Shown in pieces: positions 9,445 to 17,695 of a stretch of 64,000 nt of DNA (position 1 is its first letter; the number at the start of each line of letters is the position of its first letter). The stretch is taken from assembly GCF_009807035.1 (NCBI RefSeq), contig NZ_WUBI01000001.1, positions 558,001 to 622,000 on the forward strand. The letters run 5' to 3'. Below the pieces are notes generated by a model. That model made no database searches. It saw nothing but the letters and a program-made list of their open reading frames with translations, and had not been told where the DNA came from. Position numbers and translations under genes: made by a program. Origin of the DNA: Paenibacillus dendrobii. GTDB lineage: Bacteria > Bacillota > Bacilli > Paenibacillales > Paenibacillaceae.

Positions 9445-9489
9445 AAAAAGATCTGTCTTCATTCCGGAAACGGGAAGACAGATCTTTTT
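9445..9489. terminator. Bidirectional terminator between convergent genes
   Basis: AAAAAGATCTGTCTTC (9445-9460) pairs perfectly with GAAGACAGATCTTTTT (9474-9489). A-runs on the left and T-runs on the right allow it to serve both the oxidoreductase gene and the minus-strand gene. Confidence 0.85.
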
Positions 9490-9508
9490 GTGCCATGTAG
9501 GAGCTGCT

Positions 9509-9817
9509 TTATTCCAGAACGTTCATGGAAGCGATATGTTCTCTCGTTTCCTTCGTGCCGATATCGTACAACATGTGATAGATATCTTTTAGATCACGCT
9601 CATACAGGTCGTTATCGTTGTCGTAGTGCTCGGGGATGCCGGGATAGTGCATGCGGAAATAGGTCTCCATATCGAAGTGATACATGGAGCTGAACAGGTC
9701 TCGAAGCTGCTGAATCTCTTCCGGCGTTGCCTTGACGACCAGTTCATAGGGAGCCTCATCCTGGCGTTCTGAAATGTATCTGGATTGTACCGATATATAG
9801 TACGTCTTTTTATCCAA
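9509..9817 (-). CDS. Small conserved hypothetical protein
   Basis: The product is 102 residues if it starts at TTG 9817, which is 9 bases after AGGAG; the TTG at 9823 is too close to that site. It is acidic and aromatic-rich with no signal peptide or membrane helix (for example YHFDMETYFRMHYPG and the acidic EHYDNDNDLYERDLKD). I do not recognise a named family. It ends 20 bases from the bidirectional terminator and lies downstream of another small gene with the same orientation, so the two probably form an operon. Confidence 0.65.
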   Translation of the reverse strand: MDKKTYYISVQSRYISERQDEAPYELVVKATPEEIQQLRDLFSSMYHFDMETYFRMHYPGIPEHYDNDNDLYERDLKDIYHMLYDIGTKETREHIASMNVLE

Positions 9818-9837
9818 GAACAAACACTCCTAACGAT

Positions 9838-10071
9838 TTAAGTTAATCCTTTGACCTCGAGATACCACCAGATCAATCCGCCAATGACGACCAGGATCGG
9901 AAAGGCCAGATAGAGGATGACGATGGGATTGGCGATCAGCGGATGCTTGGCGACCGTGGGACTGATATGATCGTATCTTTGTTTTCGTTGTTTACGCATG
10001 ATGGACACGGACATGTATAGCGAGATTGCGCAGGCGATTACAGCAATGGCGATCAATACTGTATACATCAA
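9838..10071 (-). CDS. Small membrane protein of unknown function
   Basis: The 77-residue protein has two predicted membrane helices, at about residues 4-22 (TVLIAIAVIACAISLYMSV) and 48-69 (IVILYLAFPILVVIGGLIWWY), joined by a basic cytosolic loop (RKQRKQRYDH). Starts at TTG 10071 and ATG 10068 are both possible after GGGGAG. It is 15-20 bases upstream of the 102-residue gene. The function is unknown. Confidence 0.6.
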   Translation of the reverse strand: MMYTVLIAIAVIACAISLYMSVSIMRKQRKQRYDHISPTVAKHPLIANPIVILYLAFPILVVIGGLIWWYLEVKGLT

Positions 10072-10081
10072 GTTGATTTCT

Positions 10082-10396
10082 CCCCTGTCATCGTTTTGAT
10101 TAATTCATATGATTTACTTAATCGACAAAAATATTCATATCCAGCTCGTGGAACGGCTCAGGCTGAATTATACAAATAATGGCATGAAATCACCAATGTA
10201 AGGAGTCGTTTCCGATAACTTTTTTATAACAAGCTTATCACCTTAATTAACCTATATCTGAGCGGATAAAATGATAAATAATAGTACACTTCGGCAAATA
10301 CATAAAACGTTCAATATGATACGATATTTTCATTGCTAAAGGAATTATCTCCACACATTAGCGAATAAATTTGCAAATAATCAGGAGTGATTAACA
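10082..10396 (+). other. Intergenic region before the fucosidase gene
   Basis: About 315 AT-rich bases with no convincing gene, hairpin or promoter that I could single out. It must contain the divergent promoters of the small membrane protein gene and of the GH29 gene. Confidence 0.5.
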
Positions 10397-11368
10397 ATGA
10401 ATCCGGAAGAACTTGTACAAAGGCAGCTATGGTTCGTGAATCAGCGCTTCGGGATGTTCATTCATTTCAACAGCGCGACGTTCCAGTTCGCCGATCACGA
10501 AATCGAAGACTGGGAATACGGGCATGAAAATAACGATGAGCCCCGCAGATACATATTCGACCCTATAAATTGGAACCCGGCGGATTTAGACTGCAAGCAG
10601 TGGGCCAAGGCAGCAAAATCGGCAGGCATGAAGTTTGCGGCCCTGACGGCCAAGCATCATGAAGGGTTTGGTTTGTGGCCAAGTAAGCATACGGAACACT
10701 GCATCAAAAATGCGGCCAATACCCGAGATGTCGTAAGCGAGTATTTGGCGGCATTTCGCGAGGAAGGCATTGAAGCGGGTTTGTATTTTTCGATGCTGGA
10801 TCTGCACCATCAAATCAACCGCAAGAAATGCACTCCCGAGGACAAGGCGTTCATTAAAAATCAACTGGAAGAGCTGTTGACGGGTTACGGCCGTATTCCC
10901 TTCCTCATCATTGACGGCTGGAACGCGCATTGGGGCGGACCGAACTACGAGGATTTGCCTTTCGAGGAAATCGATGAGTTGGTGAAGCGTCTACAACCCG
11001 GATGCCTGCTGATGAACATTAGCTGCGAATCCAATCTGAATCATACGGACATCGTCTTTTACGAAAATGCGGCAGGCCAAGAAGTCGATGAGGCGTTCGC
11101 CGGACCGGGCGCAAGCTGCAATATTTTAACGAAAACCTGGTTCTGGAGAACGACTGATACGGCGATGGAACTTAGAACGTCCGACTGGGTATTGGATAAA
11201 CTCGATGAAATGAGACGTCATAATGTATCCTTTTTGCTAAATGGGGCTCCTAACCGGCAAGGACTGCTTGATCCTAACGTGCTGGATCGCTTTCAAGAGA
11301 TTGGGGAACGATACCGGCAGCCTGAAGAAATAACCCATATTCCGGAGCATTGGATGTATCGGGAGTAG
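10397..11368 (+). CDS. Alpha-L-fucosidase-like glycosidase (GH29 catalytic domain)
   Basis: The 323-residue product matches the catalytic barrel of GH29: QRFGMFIHFN near residues 16-25, the substrate-site motif TAKHHEGF near residues 83-90, and the nucleophile segment FLIIDGW with Asp near residue 172. It lacks the C-terminal beta-sandwich, so it is shorter than typical GH29 enzymes of 420 residues or more, and it has no signal peptide, so it should act in the cytosol on imported oligosaccharides. AGGAGTG precedes the ATG. It is a lone gene with its own terminator, but its position next to the importer operon suggests joint glycan use. The exact sugar is inferred only. Confidence 0.8.
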   Translation: MNPEELVQRQLWFVNQRFGMFIHFNSATFQFADHEIEDWEYGHENNDEPRRYIFDPINWNPADLDCKQWAKAAKSAGMKFAALTAKHHEGFGLWPSKHTEHCIKNAANTRDVVSEYLAAFREEGIEAGLYFSMLDLHHQINRKKCTPEDKAFIKNQLEELLTGYGRIPFLIIDGWNAHWGGPNYEDLPFEEIDELVKRLQPGCLLMNISCESNLNHTDIVFYENAAGQEVDEAFAGPGASCNILTKTWFWRTTDTAMELRTSDWVLDKLDEMRRHNVSFLLNGAPNRQGLLDPNVLDRFQEIGERYRQPEEITHIPEHWMYRE

Positions 11369-11399
11369 TGGCCAATCACACTTGAATCATGATCAATAT

Positions 11400-11443
11400 A
11401 AAGCTTTCTGCTGTTATTTTAATAACGGATAGAGAGCTTTTTT
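11400..11443 (+). terminator. Rho-independent terminator after the GH29 gene
   Basis: AAAGCTTTCT and AGAGAGCTTT pair with G-T wobble, with an inner TGTTATT/AATAACG stem, followed by a T6 run. Confidence 0.8.
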
Positions 11444-11485
11444 GTGCTTGAATCGTCCAAATGCATTTAATTAATTCATATATAA

Positions 11486-11528
11486 GACGTATTATATATT
11501 GATTAATCGTTTTATATGACGTATTATA
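11486..11528 (+). promoter_or_regulatory. Direct repeat upstream of ccpN, candidate CcpN operator
   Basis: GACGTATTATA occurs at 11486-11496 and 11518-11528, 32 bases apart (three helical turns). The extended second copy TATGACGTATT matches the CcpN consensus as I recall it (TRTGHYATAYW) at 10 of 11 positions, and the first copy at 9. This fits autoregulation, but the consensus is from memory. Confidence 0.5.
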
Positions 11529-11565
11529 CAGACAGTAATATTGCATCGGAGAGGAGGAATTCCTT

Positions 11566-12204
11566 ATTAAGCTGACTTCTCGGCAATTGGAAATTCTGGA
11601 TATCGTAAAAAAGCATGCTCCCATCACGAGCGAACAAATTGCTGAAATGCTGAATTTGACCCGCCCAACCATCCGTTCGGACCTGTCGATCCTGGTAAGC
11701 CTCGATTATATCGATGCGAAGCCGAAAGTAGGCTATTTTCCGGGGACACGCAAGAAAATGGGGGAAGAAGATAAACAAAACCTGTTTGAAATGAAAGTTG
11801 GCGATATTCATGCCGTGCCTGTCATCGTTCGTGAAACGACAACCATCCATGATGCGGTAGTGACATTGTTTCTGGAAAATGTTGGACATCTCATCGTGAC
11901 GGACGAAGAAGGCAAGCTTGTAGGCATTGTGTCCCGCAAAGATATGCTGAAGGTTACGCTCGGAAATGCCGCGGCATCAGCGATGCCTGTAAGTTTTATC
12001 ATGACACGCAGAGCCAATGTGGTGACAGTTTCCCCCGAGGACTCCGTCCTGGATGCGGCTCGAAAGATTATTACGCATCAAATCGACAGTTTGCCTGTTG
12101 TCGTACCGGCACCTTCCGGACACGATGGGGACGTAAATGTGGTCGGTCGGATTTCCAAAACCAATATCATCAGAAAGTTACTTGAGATGCTAGCAGAGAA
12201 TTAA
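11566..12204 (+). CDS. ccpN: CcpN-like transcriptional repressor of gluconeogenic genes
   Basis: The protein has an N-terminal winged helix-turn-helix (SEQIAEMLNLTRPTIRSDLS) and two CBS domains (about residues 80-140 and 145-205). It matches Bacillus CcpN, which represses gapB and pckA on glycolytic substrates and senses nucleotides or glycolytic metabolites through the CBS pair. I place the start at ATT 11566 (212 residues): a perfect AGGAGG lies 8 bases upstream, no ATG, GTG or TTG start fits that site, and the added residues KLTSRQ align with the N terminus of CcpN. A TTG at 11587 would cut into the first helix. The gene is followed by yqfL and glpX in the classic order. Confidence 0.9.
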   Translation: MKLTSRQLEILDIVKKHAPITSEQIAEMLNLTRPTIRSDLSILVSLDYIDAKPKVGYFPGTRKKMGEEDKQNLFEMKVGDIHAVPVIVRETTTIHDAVVTLFLENVGHLIVTDEEGKLVGIVSRKDMLKVTLGNAAASAMPVSFIMTRRANVVTVSPEDSVLDAARKIITHQIDSLPVVVPAPSGHDGDVNVVGRISKTNIIRKLLEMLAEN

Positions 12205-12217
12205 TGGGAGGAATGGG

Positions 12218-13021
12218 ATGATACAGGCATCAAATCGTGTTATAGCCATTTGCTCGGACGCCATTGGCGAAACGGCTGAAGCGGTGGCTTTGGCAACACT
12301 TCGGCAGTTCGAGCTGACGAACACGGAAATCAAACGGATTATGAATGTTCGGCATGAAGATGAAATTACGCGTCTCATGGAGGAAGTATCCGGACGCGGC
12401 GGCATGGTCATTTACACGATCGTACAACCGGAGCTGCGGGAAGCGATGAAGGAAGAATCCATACGGCTAAATGTCCGCACGGTCGATATCATGGGACCCA
12501 TGATGCAGGCCGTCATCGATACGTTCAACGATACCCCCAAGCGCCTGCCGGGGCTGCTGCATAGACTCGATGAGGATTACTTCCGGAGGATTGATGCCGT
12601 TGAGTTCGCGGTCAATAACGATGACGGCAAAGATGTTGGAGCGATCCTCAAAGCGGATATTATCCTGCTAGGCGTATCCCGAGTATCCAAGACCCCGCTG
12701 TCGATCTTCCTGGCGCATAAAGGCAAAAAGGTCGTCAATTATCCGGTCGTTCCCGAACTGACGCCGCCTGCGCAGTTGCGGGAGGTCAAGAGCGGAAAAA
12801 TCTTCGGTCTGAACATCGATGCCCAGCAGTTGGTGAAAATTCGATATGAACGGCTCAAAGCCCTCGGACTCCCGGTAGAAGCCAATTATGCCTCACTTGA
12901 GCGGGTTGAAAAAGAGCTGGAGTACGCACAGACTTTATACGAATCCTTAGGCTGCCCTGTGATCGATGTGACGGATAAAGCGATTGAGGAAACGGCAGGA
13001 CTGATCATGCAATATTTATAA
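12218..13021 (+). CDS. yqfL: Pyruvate, phosphate dikinase regulatory protein (DUF299)
   Basis: The 267-residue product has the DUF299 signature: the N-terminal segment ICSDAIGETAEA and a P-loop-like GVSRVSKTPLSIFLA near residue 149. Family members are bifunctional ADP-dependent kinase/Pi-dependent pyrophosphorylases that switch pyruvate phosphate dikinase or PEP synthase off and on. In Bacillus YqfL is encoded with CcpN and modulates its activity. The gene starts 13 bases after ccpN with GGGAGG six bases before ATG, so the two are cotranscribed. Confidence 0.9.
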   Translation: MIQASNRVIAICSDAIGETAEAVALATLRQFELTNTEIKRIMNVRHEDEITRLMEEVSGRGGMVIYTIVQPELREAMKEESIRLNVRTVDIMGPMMQAVIDTFNDTPKRLPGLLHRLDEDYFRRIDAVEFAVNNDDGKDVGAILKADIILLGVSRVSKTPLSIFLAHKGKKVVNYPVVPELTPPAQLREVKSGKIFGLNIDAQQLVKIRYERLKALGLPVEANYASLERVEKELEYAQTLYESLGCPVIDVTDKAIEETAGLIMQYL

Positions 13022-13077
13022 AAATTGAAGTGAGATAAATAGATTATATACTTGAACAAAATGGAGGGAGATTTGAA

Positions 13078-14052
13078 ATGGAACATCATATAGCTTTGGA
13101 GTTGGTACGTATTACGGAAAAAGCCGCGCTCGATTCTGCCCGTTGGACGGGAAGAGGAGATAAAAACAGCGCAGATCAGGCCGCAACCACGGCGATCCGG
13201 AGCAGATTAAACTCCGTAGCTATGGATGGCACGGTCGTCATCGGCGAAGGCGAAATGGACGAAGCGCCCATGTTATATATCGGGGAAAAGGTCGGCAACC
13301 GCCGCGGTCCGAAGATCGATATCGCCGTCGATCCTCTGGAGGGTACGGAAACCGTGGCAGCCGGCCTCAATGATGCCATTTCGGTTATCGCTGCCGCGCC
13401 GGAAGGCAATCTGCTGCATGCGCCGGATATCTACATGGAGAAGCTGGCTGTAGGACCGGCGCTTGCAGGACATTTGTCTCTGAATGATCCTATTGAAACA
13501 ACCCTTGCCAAAGCCTCCAGCATTCTGAATAAACCGTTGTCCGATATGACGATCTCTATTCTGGATCGGGAACGTCACCAGGAACAGATTGCTGCACTCC
13601 GCAATGCCGGCGTTCGGATCAAACTGCTGAGCCATGGCGACGTAATGGGAGCCATTGATGCAGCGAGTGACAGTGACGTCGATATGTACATAGGATCCGG
13701 CGGGGCGCCGGAAGGCGTACTGGCTGCTGCTGCGCTGAAATGTATGGGCGGCGAAATGCAGGGGCGTTTGCTGCCGGACGGGATTGAAGAATTCGAACGC
13801 TGCAAGCGGATGGGGATCGAAGATCCACGCCGTCTGCTGACAATGGAAGACATGGTAGGACATGATAACGTGCTGTTTGTAGCTTCCGGCGTGACACCTG
13901 GAGAACTTCTGAATGGTGTACGTTACCTGCCGAATCAGAAGGCTGAGACGCATTCTGTCATCATGCATTCGCAGAACCAGACGATCAGCTTCTTGCGCAC
14001 CATTCACAAGATGCCGATTTCAAGAGAGATTCCGGCTGAAGCAGCCATGTAA
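13078..14052 (+). CDS. glpX: Class II fructose-1,6-bisphosphatase
   Basis: The 324-residue product is a full-length GlpX-type FBPase. Metal- and substrate-binding segments are visible: ARWTGRGDKNSADQAA (residues 22-37), VIGEGEMDEAPMLY (about 55-68) and the acidic DPLEGTE (about 86-92), the phosphatase motif of the lithium-sensitive phosphatase fold. It removes the 1-phosphate from fructose-1,6-bisphosphate, the committed step of gluconeogenesis. It lies 56 bases after yqfL with GGAGGGAG before the ATG and closes the ccpN operon. Confidence 0.93.
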   Translation: MEHHIALELVRITEKAALDSARWTGRGDKNSADQAATTAIRSRLNSVAMDGTVVIGEGEMDEAPMLYIGEKVGNRRGPKIDIAVDPLEGTETVAAGLNDAISVIAAAPEGNLLHAPDIYMEKLAVGPALAGHLSLNDPIETTLAKASSILNKPLSDMTISILDRERHQEQIAALRNAGVRIKLLSHGDVMGAIDAASDSDVDMYIGSGGAPEGVLAAAALKCMGGEMQGRLLPDGIEEFERCKRMGIEDPRRLLTMEDMVGHDNVLFVASGVTPGELLNGVRYLPNQKAETHSVIMHSQNQTISFLRTIHKMPISREIPAEAAM

Positions 14053-14087
14053 ATAAGGGAGATAACTACATTCGGATTAATGATATT

Positions 14088-14142
14088 GAAGCGCGGTTTG
14101 AAAGTACATCAATGAATGTACATCAAATCCTGCTTCTTTTTT
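14088..14142 (+). terminator. Terminator of the ccpN-yqfL-glpX operon
   Basis: A long imperfect hairpin runs from GAAGC (14088) through GTACAT/ATGTAC to GCTTC (14132-14136) and is followed by a T6 run. Confidence 0.75.
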
Positions 14143-14605
14143 AGTGCAATACAATCTTCAGAAAATCCTTATTGATAAATAGGAGACTTTAAAACGAATA
14201 AATGGTAAATGGTTCGAAAATAATGTGATTAAATTCACATGAGAATATGATAACATCCAAGCAATTTATTTTTGGATAAACAAAGAGCATATATTTAAGA
14301 AATGAATATTTATACCACTTAAAAAGTATTAATGCCGTGATTTGAATGAATAAAATACAGAATAATGTATAAAAATAATTTTAATCAGTAAATTATTAAG
14401 GAAATGTATTAAATGTGAGCAGTTTTTAGAGTCGATCAGGTCGATTATTGTTTGATCAATGAAGTTGAATCAAAAATAACTAATTAAACATTAACTAAGG
14501 TGAATTAATAAATACGAGGAATACTTAATTAGAATACTTAGTTAGGAAAGATAAATGAAGAGATATAGAAAACAATGCGAAACATCTAATTTAGTGAAAA
14601 TTTGA
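14143..14605. other. AT-rich intergenic region
   Basis: About 460 bases of very AT-rich DNA with multiple stops in every frame. I see no gene, RNA signature or clear repeat. Confidence 0.5.
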
Positions 14606-14782
14606 TTAGCGAGCGAGAATTCTTGCTTTTCTCGTTAATTCCGCTAATACATTTTCACAAAACTCGTATTTTGTACATATGTAAATCACGACTTTTCTTT
14701 TTTTAGCAATAAACGTACCGTGATCCAAATGCAATTTTGAAATCAGAGCAGAGACGCCTAGACAGCTTATCATTTGCCCCAT
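14606..14782 (-). CDS. Small protein of unknown function
   Basis: A 58-residue frame starts at ATG 14782, 7 bases after GGAGG inside a G-rich run, which is a strong ribosome site. It has a hydrophobic N terminus (MGQMISCLGVSALISKLHL), a beta-strand-like KKRKVVIYICTKYEF and a helical end. I do not recognise a family; there is only a faint resemblance to DUF2129/YlbG in the strand-helix part. It lies downstream of an SDR gene but behind that gene's terminator, so it would need its own promoter. Confidence 0.4.
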   Translation of the reverse strand: MGQMISCLGVSALISKLHLDHGTFIAKKRKVVIYICTKYEFCENVLAELTRKARILAR

Positions 14783-14883
14783 AATCCCCCCTCCCCACCA
14801 AATTTTATGTATCACTTCCATTTATTAACCCATATCGACTTTGTAATTAAACAAAATAGAATAATATTCACTTATTCAAATAA

Positions 14884-14908
14884 AAAGGCCGCTGATTAAG
14901 CGGCCTTT
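14884..14908 (-). terminator. Terminator of the SDR gene
   Basis: AAAGGCCGCT and AGCGGCCTTT form a 10-bp stem with a GATTA loop and flanking A- and T-runs, ten bases beyond the SDR stop codon. Confidence 0.85.
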
Positions 14909-14917
14909 AACGAATGC

Positions 14918-15664
14918 TTAGATTTGTGCCAATCCACCATCTACGAATAGTTCGATGCCGTTGACATAGCTGCTTTCCTCCGAGGCAAGGAACATCACTG
15001 CACTGGCGATCTCCTCTGCTTTACCAAGGCGGCTCAATGGAACGGTATCCTTAGCGGATTCAAGGACTTGATCCAACGCCTCTCCAAACAAATCGTCGTA
15101 AGCCGGCGTATGGATCATTCCTGGGCTCAGTACATTAATTCGTATTCCGGTCCCCTTTAAGTCCGTAATCCAGTTTCTCGCCATCTGGCGGAGCGCCGCT
15201 TTGGTTCCTCCGTACACGCTAAACCCTGCGTCGCCGATCGTAGATGCCGTCGAACCCGTAAGAATGATGGAACCAGTCTGGTCCGGAAACAGCGGCAGGG
15301 CCTTCTGGATGGTGAACAGAGTACCCTTTACGTTTACATCGAATGTGATCTGGTATTGCTCTTCTGTAATATGGCCCAAGGGCAGGATGCTGCCAAGTCC
15401 GGCATTAGCGAAAAGAATGTCCAGATGCCCTTTCTCCTGTCTCACCGTTTCAAATAGTTTGTCCAGATCGTTTAGATTTGATATGTCACCTTGAACGCCA
15501 GTGACCCGTTCCCCAATCAATTTCACCGCTGTGTCCAGCTCGTTTTGTCTGCGTCCAGTTATGAAGACATGCGCCCCTTCCTCCACAAAACGTTGTGCCG
15601 TAGCAAGTCCGATACCGCTTGTCCCTCCAGTGACGATCACGACCTTACCATTGAAATTCCCCAT
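14918..15664 (-). CDS. Short-chain dehydrogenase/reductase
   Basis: The 248-residue protein is a classical SDR: cofactor motif TGGTSGIG (residues 12-19), NAG near residue 89, active-site Ser in LTGSTAS, and the catalytic YGGTK (Y-x-x-x-K) near residue 152. It should catalyse NAD(P)H-dependent reduction or oxidation of an unidentified carbonyl or alcohol. An AGGGAGAGGA site precedes the ATG. Upstream on the same strand, beyond a terminator, is an HxlR-type regulator, a common partner of such oxidoreductases in responses to quinones or aldehydes; control by that protein is inferred. Confidence 0.88.
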   Translation of the reverse strand: MGNFNGKVVIVTGGTSGIGLATAQRFVEEGAHVFITGRRQNELDTAVKLIGERVTGVQGDISNLNDLDKLFETVRQEKGHLDILFANAGLGSILPLGHITEEQYQITFDVNVKGTLFTIQKALPLFPDQTGSIILTGSTASTIGDAGFSVYGGTKAALRQMARNWITDLKGTGIRINVLSPGMIHTPAYDDLFGEALDQVLESAKDTVPLSRLGKAEEIASAVMFLASEESSYVNGIELFVDGGLAQI

Positions 15665-15895
15665 GATTTCTGTCCTCTCCCTCTTGAGGCCGTATGGCCT
15701 ATATTAGTACCGCTATAGTAACCAAACCATAACAACGCAGCGATTTTACTTGTGTAAGATGTAATTCCACCGTACAAATGACATTATGTATCAAACATAT
15801 CTGAAAAAGAAGTACGTACTTTTTTGTTATATAGTAACTAAAAGGAAACAATTGTAAGGTTGTTGGGCTAAATCTCTTCTATAGCCATTTATATA
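15665..15895 (-). promoter_or_regulatory. Promoter/operator region of the SDR gene
   Basis: TATAGTAAC occurs at 15714-15722 and 15830-15838, and a perfect 12-bp palindrome AAGTACGTACTT lies at 15810-15821. HxlR-type repressors bind palindromes of this size near AGTA/TACT half sites, so these are candidate operators for the neighbouring HxlR protein. Confidence 0.4.
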
Positions 15896-15936
15896 AACGA
15901 AAACCCCAAGCATGATATCCCTGGGGTTTTCGTTTT
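15896..15936 (-). terminator. Terminator of the hxlR-type gene
   Basis: AACGAAAACCCC and GGGGTTTTCGTT form a perfect 12-bp stem; T-rich flanks are present on both strands. Confidence 0.8.
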
Positions 15937-15945
15937 ATACTATTT

Positions 15946-16293
15946 TTAATCCGTGTGCAAAATTTCGAACTCATCCTGTGCGTATGTTTCCTCTGCATAT
16001 TTTCCACCCCAGTTGCAAAGATCTTTCAAAATAGATTCAAGAGATTGACCAAGTTCAGTAGTTGAATATTCGACTTTCGGGGGGACTTGTTTATACACTT
16101 TTCTATGTATCAGTCCACTCGTTTCCAGGTCTCGAAGCGTTTGAATAAGCATTTTTTGAGTAATACCTGGTATCAGTCTCTTTAACTCGCTCGTGCGCTT
16201 TGGACCTTTAATCAAATAATACAAAACAAGCCCCTTCCACTTCCCTCCGATAATGTCCAACGTAACCTCAAGGTCACAATAATATGTTTTCAT
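15946..16293 (-). CDS. HxlR family winged-helix transcriptional regulator
   Basis: The 115-residue protein has the HxlR signature: the N-terminal cysteine segment YYCDLEVTLDIIGGKWKG, the recognition region RTSELKRLIPGITQKMLIQT and the wing. The Cys near residue 6 matches the redox or electrophile-sensing Cys of the YodB/HypR group. It probably represses the downstream SDR gene and itself in response to quinones, aldehydes or disulfide stress. The start at 16293 has only a weak ribosome site. Confidence 0.88.
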   Translation of the reverse strand: MKTYYCDLEVTLDIIGGKWKGLVLYYLIKGPKRTSELKRLIPGITQKMLIQTLRDLETSGLIHRKVYKQVPPKVEYSTTELGQSLESILKDLCNWGGKYAEETYAQDEFEILHTD

Positions 16294-16704
16294 ATTAGTA
16301 ATAACAGCCCCCGGTTCTATTTATTACTTTATAGCTACTATATAATTAAAAAGCATGTACACTATTAATTACCACTCCAATTCATGATAGCATTTGTTGG
16401 TGCTTAAGAACAGTTCTAAAACAGTTATATATTCAGATCATACAGTAGCTGGTCATATCCTGAAGGATAACCTCGACAGCTTCCTTACGACGTGCCCTCA
16501 TAGCCTTTGCTCCAAAACACGCAAGGTCCTGGGTCATTCAGGCAGGTTCTCAGCAACAATTTGGGCAATCGCTTTATCAGACGCTTTGTATTTTGACAAA
16601 AGCTAAAATGGAGGTAAAGGCATTAGAGCCCTTACCTCCTTACTATTTTGCCACTTCTATTTACATTTACTGCTGCTTGGATAGGTCTCTTAATAACCTC
16701 TATT
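16294..16704. other. Intergenic region without a convincing gene
   Basis: About 410 bases. A 70-codon frame at 16394-16606 has no ribosome site and no recognisable motif. A hairpin GGAGGTAAAGG/CCCTTACCTCC at 16611-16641 could be a weak terminator. Nothing else is evident. Confidence 0.4.
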
Positions 16705-17598
16705 TTACCATAGCTGGTTTACCTGATTAAGCTGCCTCTTCCAGTGAGTGGTTAAATGGCAAGGAGAGAACGGCCGACTGTAAATGCCTTTCCCCGGCAG
16801 GAGACGAAGCTTCTCCAAATCAAGCGCAGGCTCACTGGGAAACCAGAAGAATAAAGAAGTTACGCTGCCTGACGTATAGGAACCCGTCCACATCCCTGGT
16901 TTAGCCTCAATCATACTCTGCTTCAGAAGTTCCTCCGGAGTCAAAGAATAGTTTCCGATCAGAGATACCAGAAAAACGCGGTTAAAACCGGCTAAAGGCA
17001 ATTGCAAAGAGTCTGCTAGCGATAAGACTGCAGGAAGTTGGACCGGGTTGGCGACAGTTGCACCCTTGAGGACAGGGATCTGCCGGGATAAGCCGGATTC
17101 AGTCTCGTACTCCGTGAACTCACCCGGAAGAGCCTCCTCTTCCAGTCTGTCCGCCTTAATCCTATCGAGGATTTGTTTATAGAACACGTTGAATTTTTCC
17201 GAAAGCACCTGCTGTCTCTGCTCGTTAGCAGCAGTCAGTTCTTTGGCGACCTTAGCAAGGATATCGTGCATGGATTGCATACTCATGGAAAAGTTGAGAA
17301 TATATCCGCTCGCCCTATACTCAAGCGCCTGCTGGGCATATTTGAACTCATTCATACAAGTAAGCATAACAAACCGGCTTATCATCTCGTTAGACCGGGC
17401 ATTTCTCAGCAGTTCAATCCCATCCATACCGGGCATCATAATATCTGTGATAACAAGGTCAGGCATGTCCTCTGCCATCAACTCTAACGCTTCTCTGCCT
17501 TTTGAGGCTTCTCCAGAGACAGTGTATCCGAATAATACCCATTGAATGAGCTTGCGCCCAACGAACACCTTATCTTCTACCAATAAAATCTTCCACAT
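16705..17598 (-). pseudogene. Truncated YesN-like response regulator
   Basis: The first 125 residues are a receiver domain with the acidic pair (VED) and phosphoacceptor DLVITDIMMPGMDG intact. The conserved Lys-Pro after the fourth strand is replaced: the segment reads SGYILNFSM where the family has GYILKP. A linker follows, but the product stops at 297 residues, whereas YesN-type regulators continue to about 530 with a C-terminal AraC helix-turn-helix. With no DNA-binding domain and a damaged receiver it is probably a decayed gene. It overlaps a fragment resembling the end of a sensor kinase, the usual YesM-YesN order. Confidence 0.7.
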
Positions 17599-17695
17599 GT
17601 TCGTCGCCTCCAGACGGGTATGGATTGGAAATTAGCAGGGGCATGGAGAGTCTGGCCAGCGTTCCTCTAGTCATGCCGGTAATGGAGCTTTGAAC
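17585..17695 (-). pseudogene. Possible 3' remnant of a sensor histidine kinase
   Basis: A short frame upstream of and overlapping the response regulator start reads TGMTRGTLARLSMPLL, like the C-terminal strand of YesM-type kinase ATPase domains, and ends at a TAA inside the regulator gene. It is closed upstream by a stop. The call rests on this short match and the gene order. Confidence 0.3.

Noticed and set aside
13273-14007. Long antisense frame inside glpX
   Set aside because: Shadow of a strongly conserved gene with no ribosome site or motif.
16394-16606. 70-codon plus-strand frame
   Set aside because: No ribosome site, no motif and atypical composition; I could not link it to a family.
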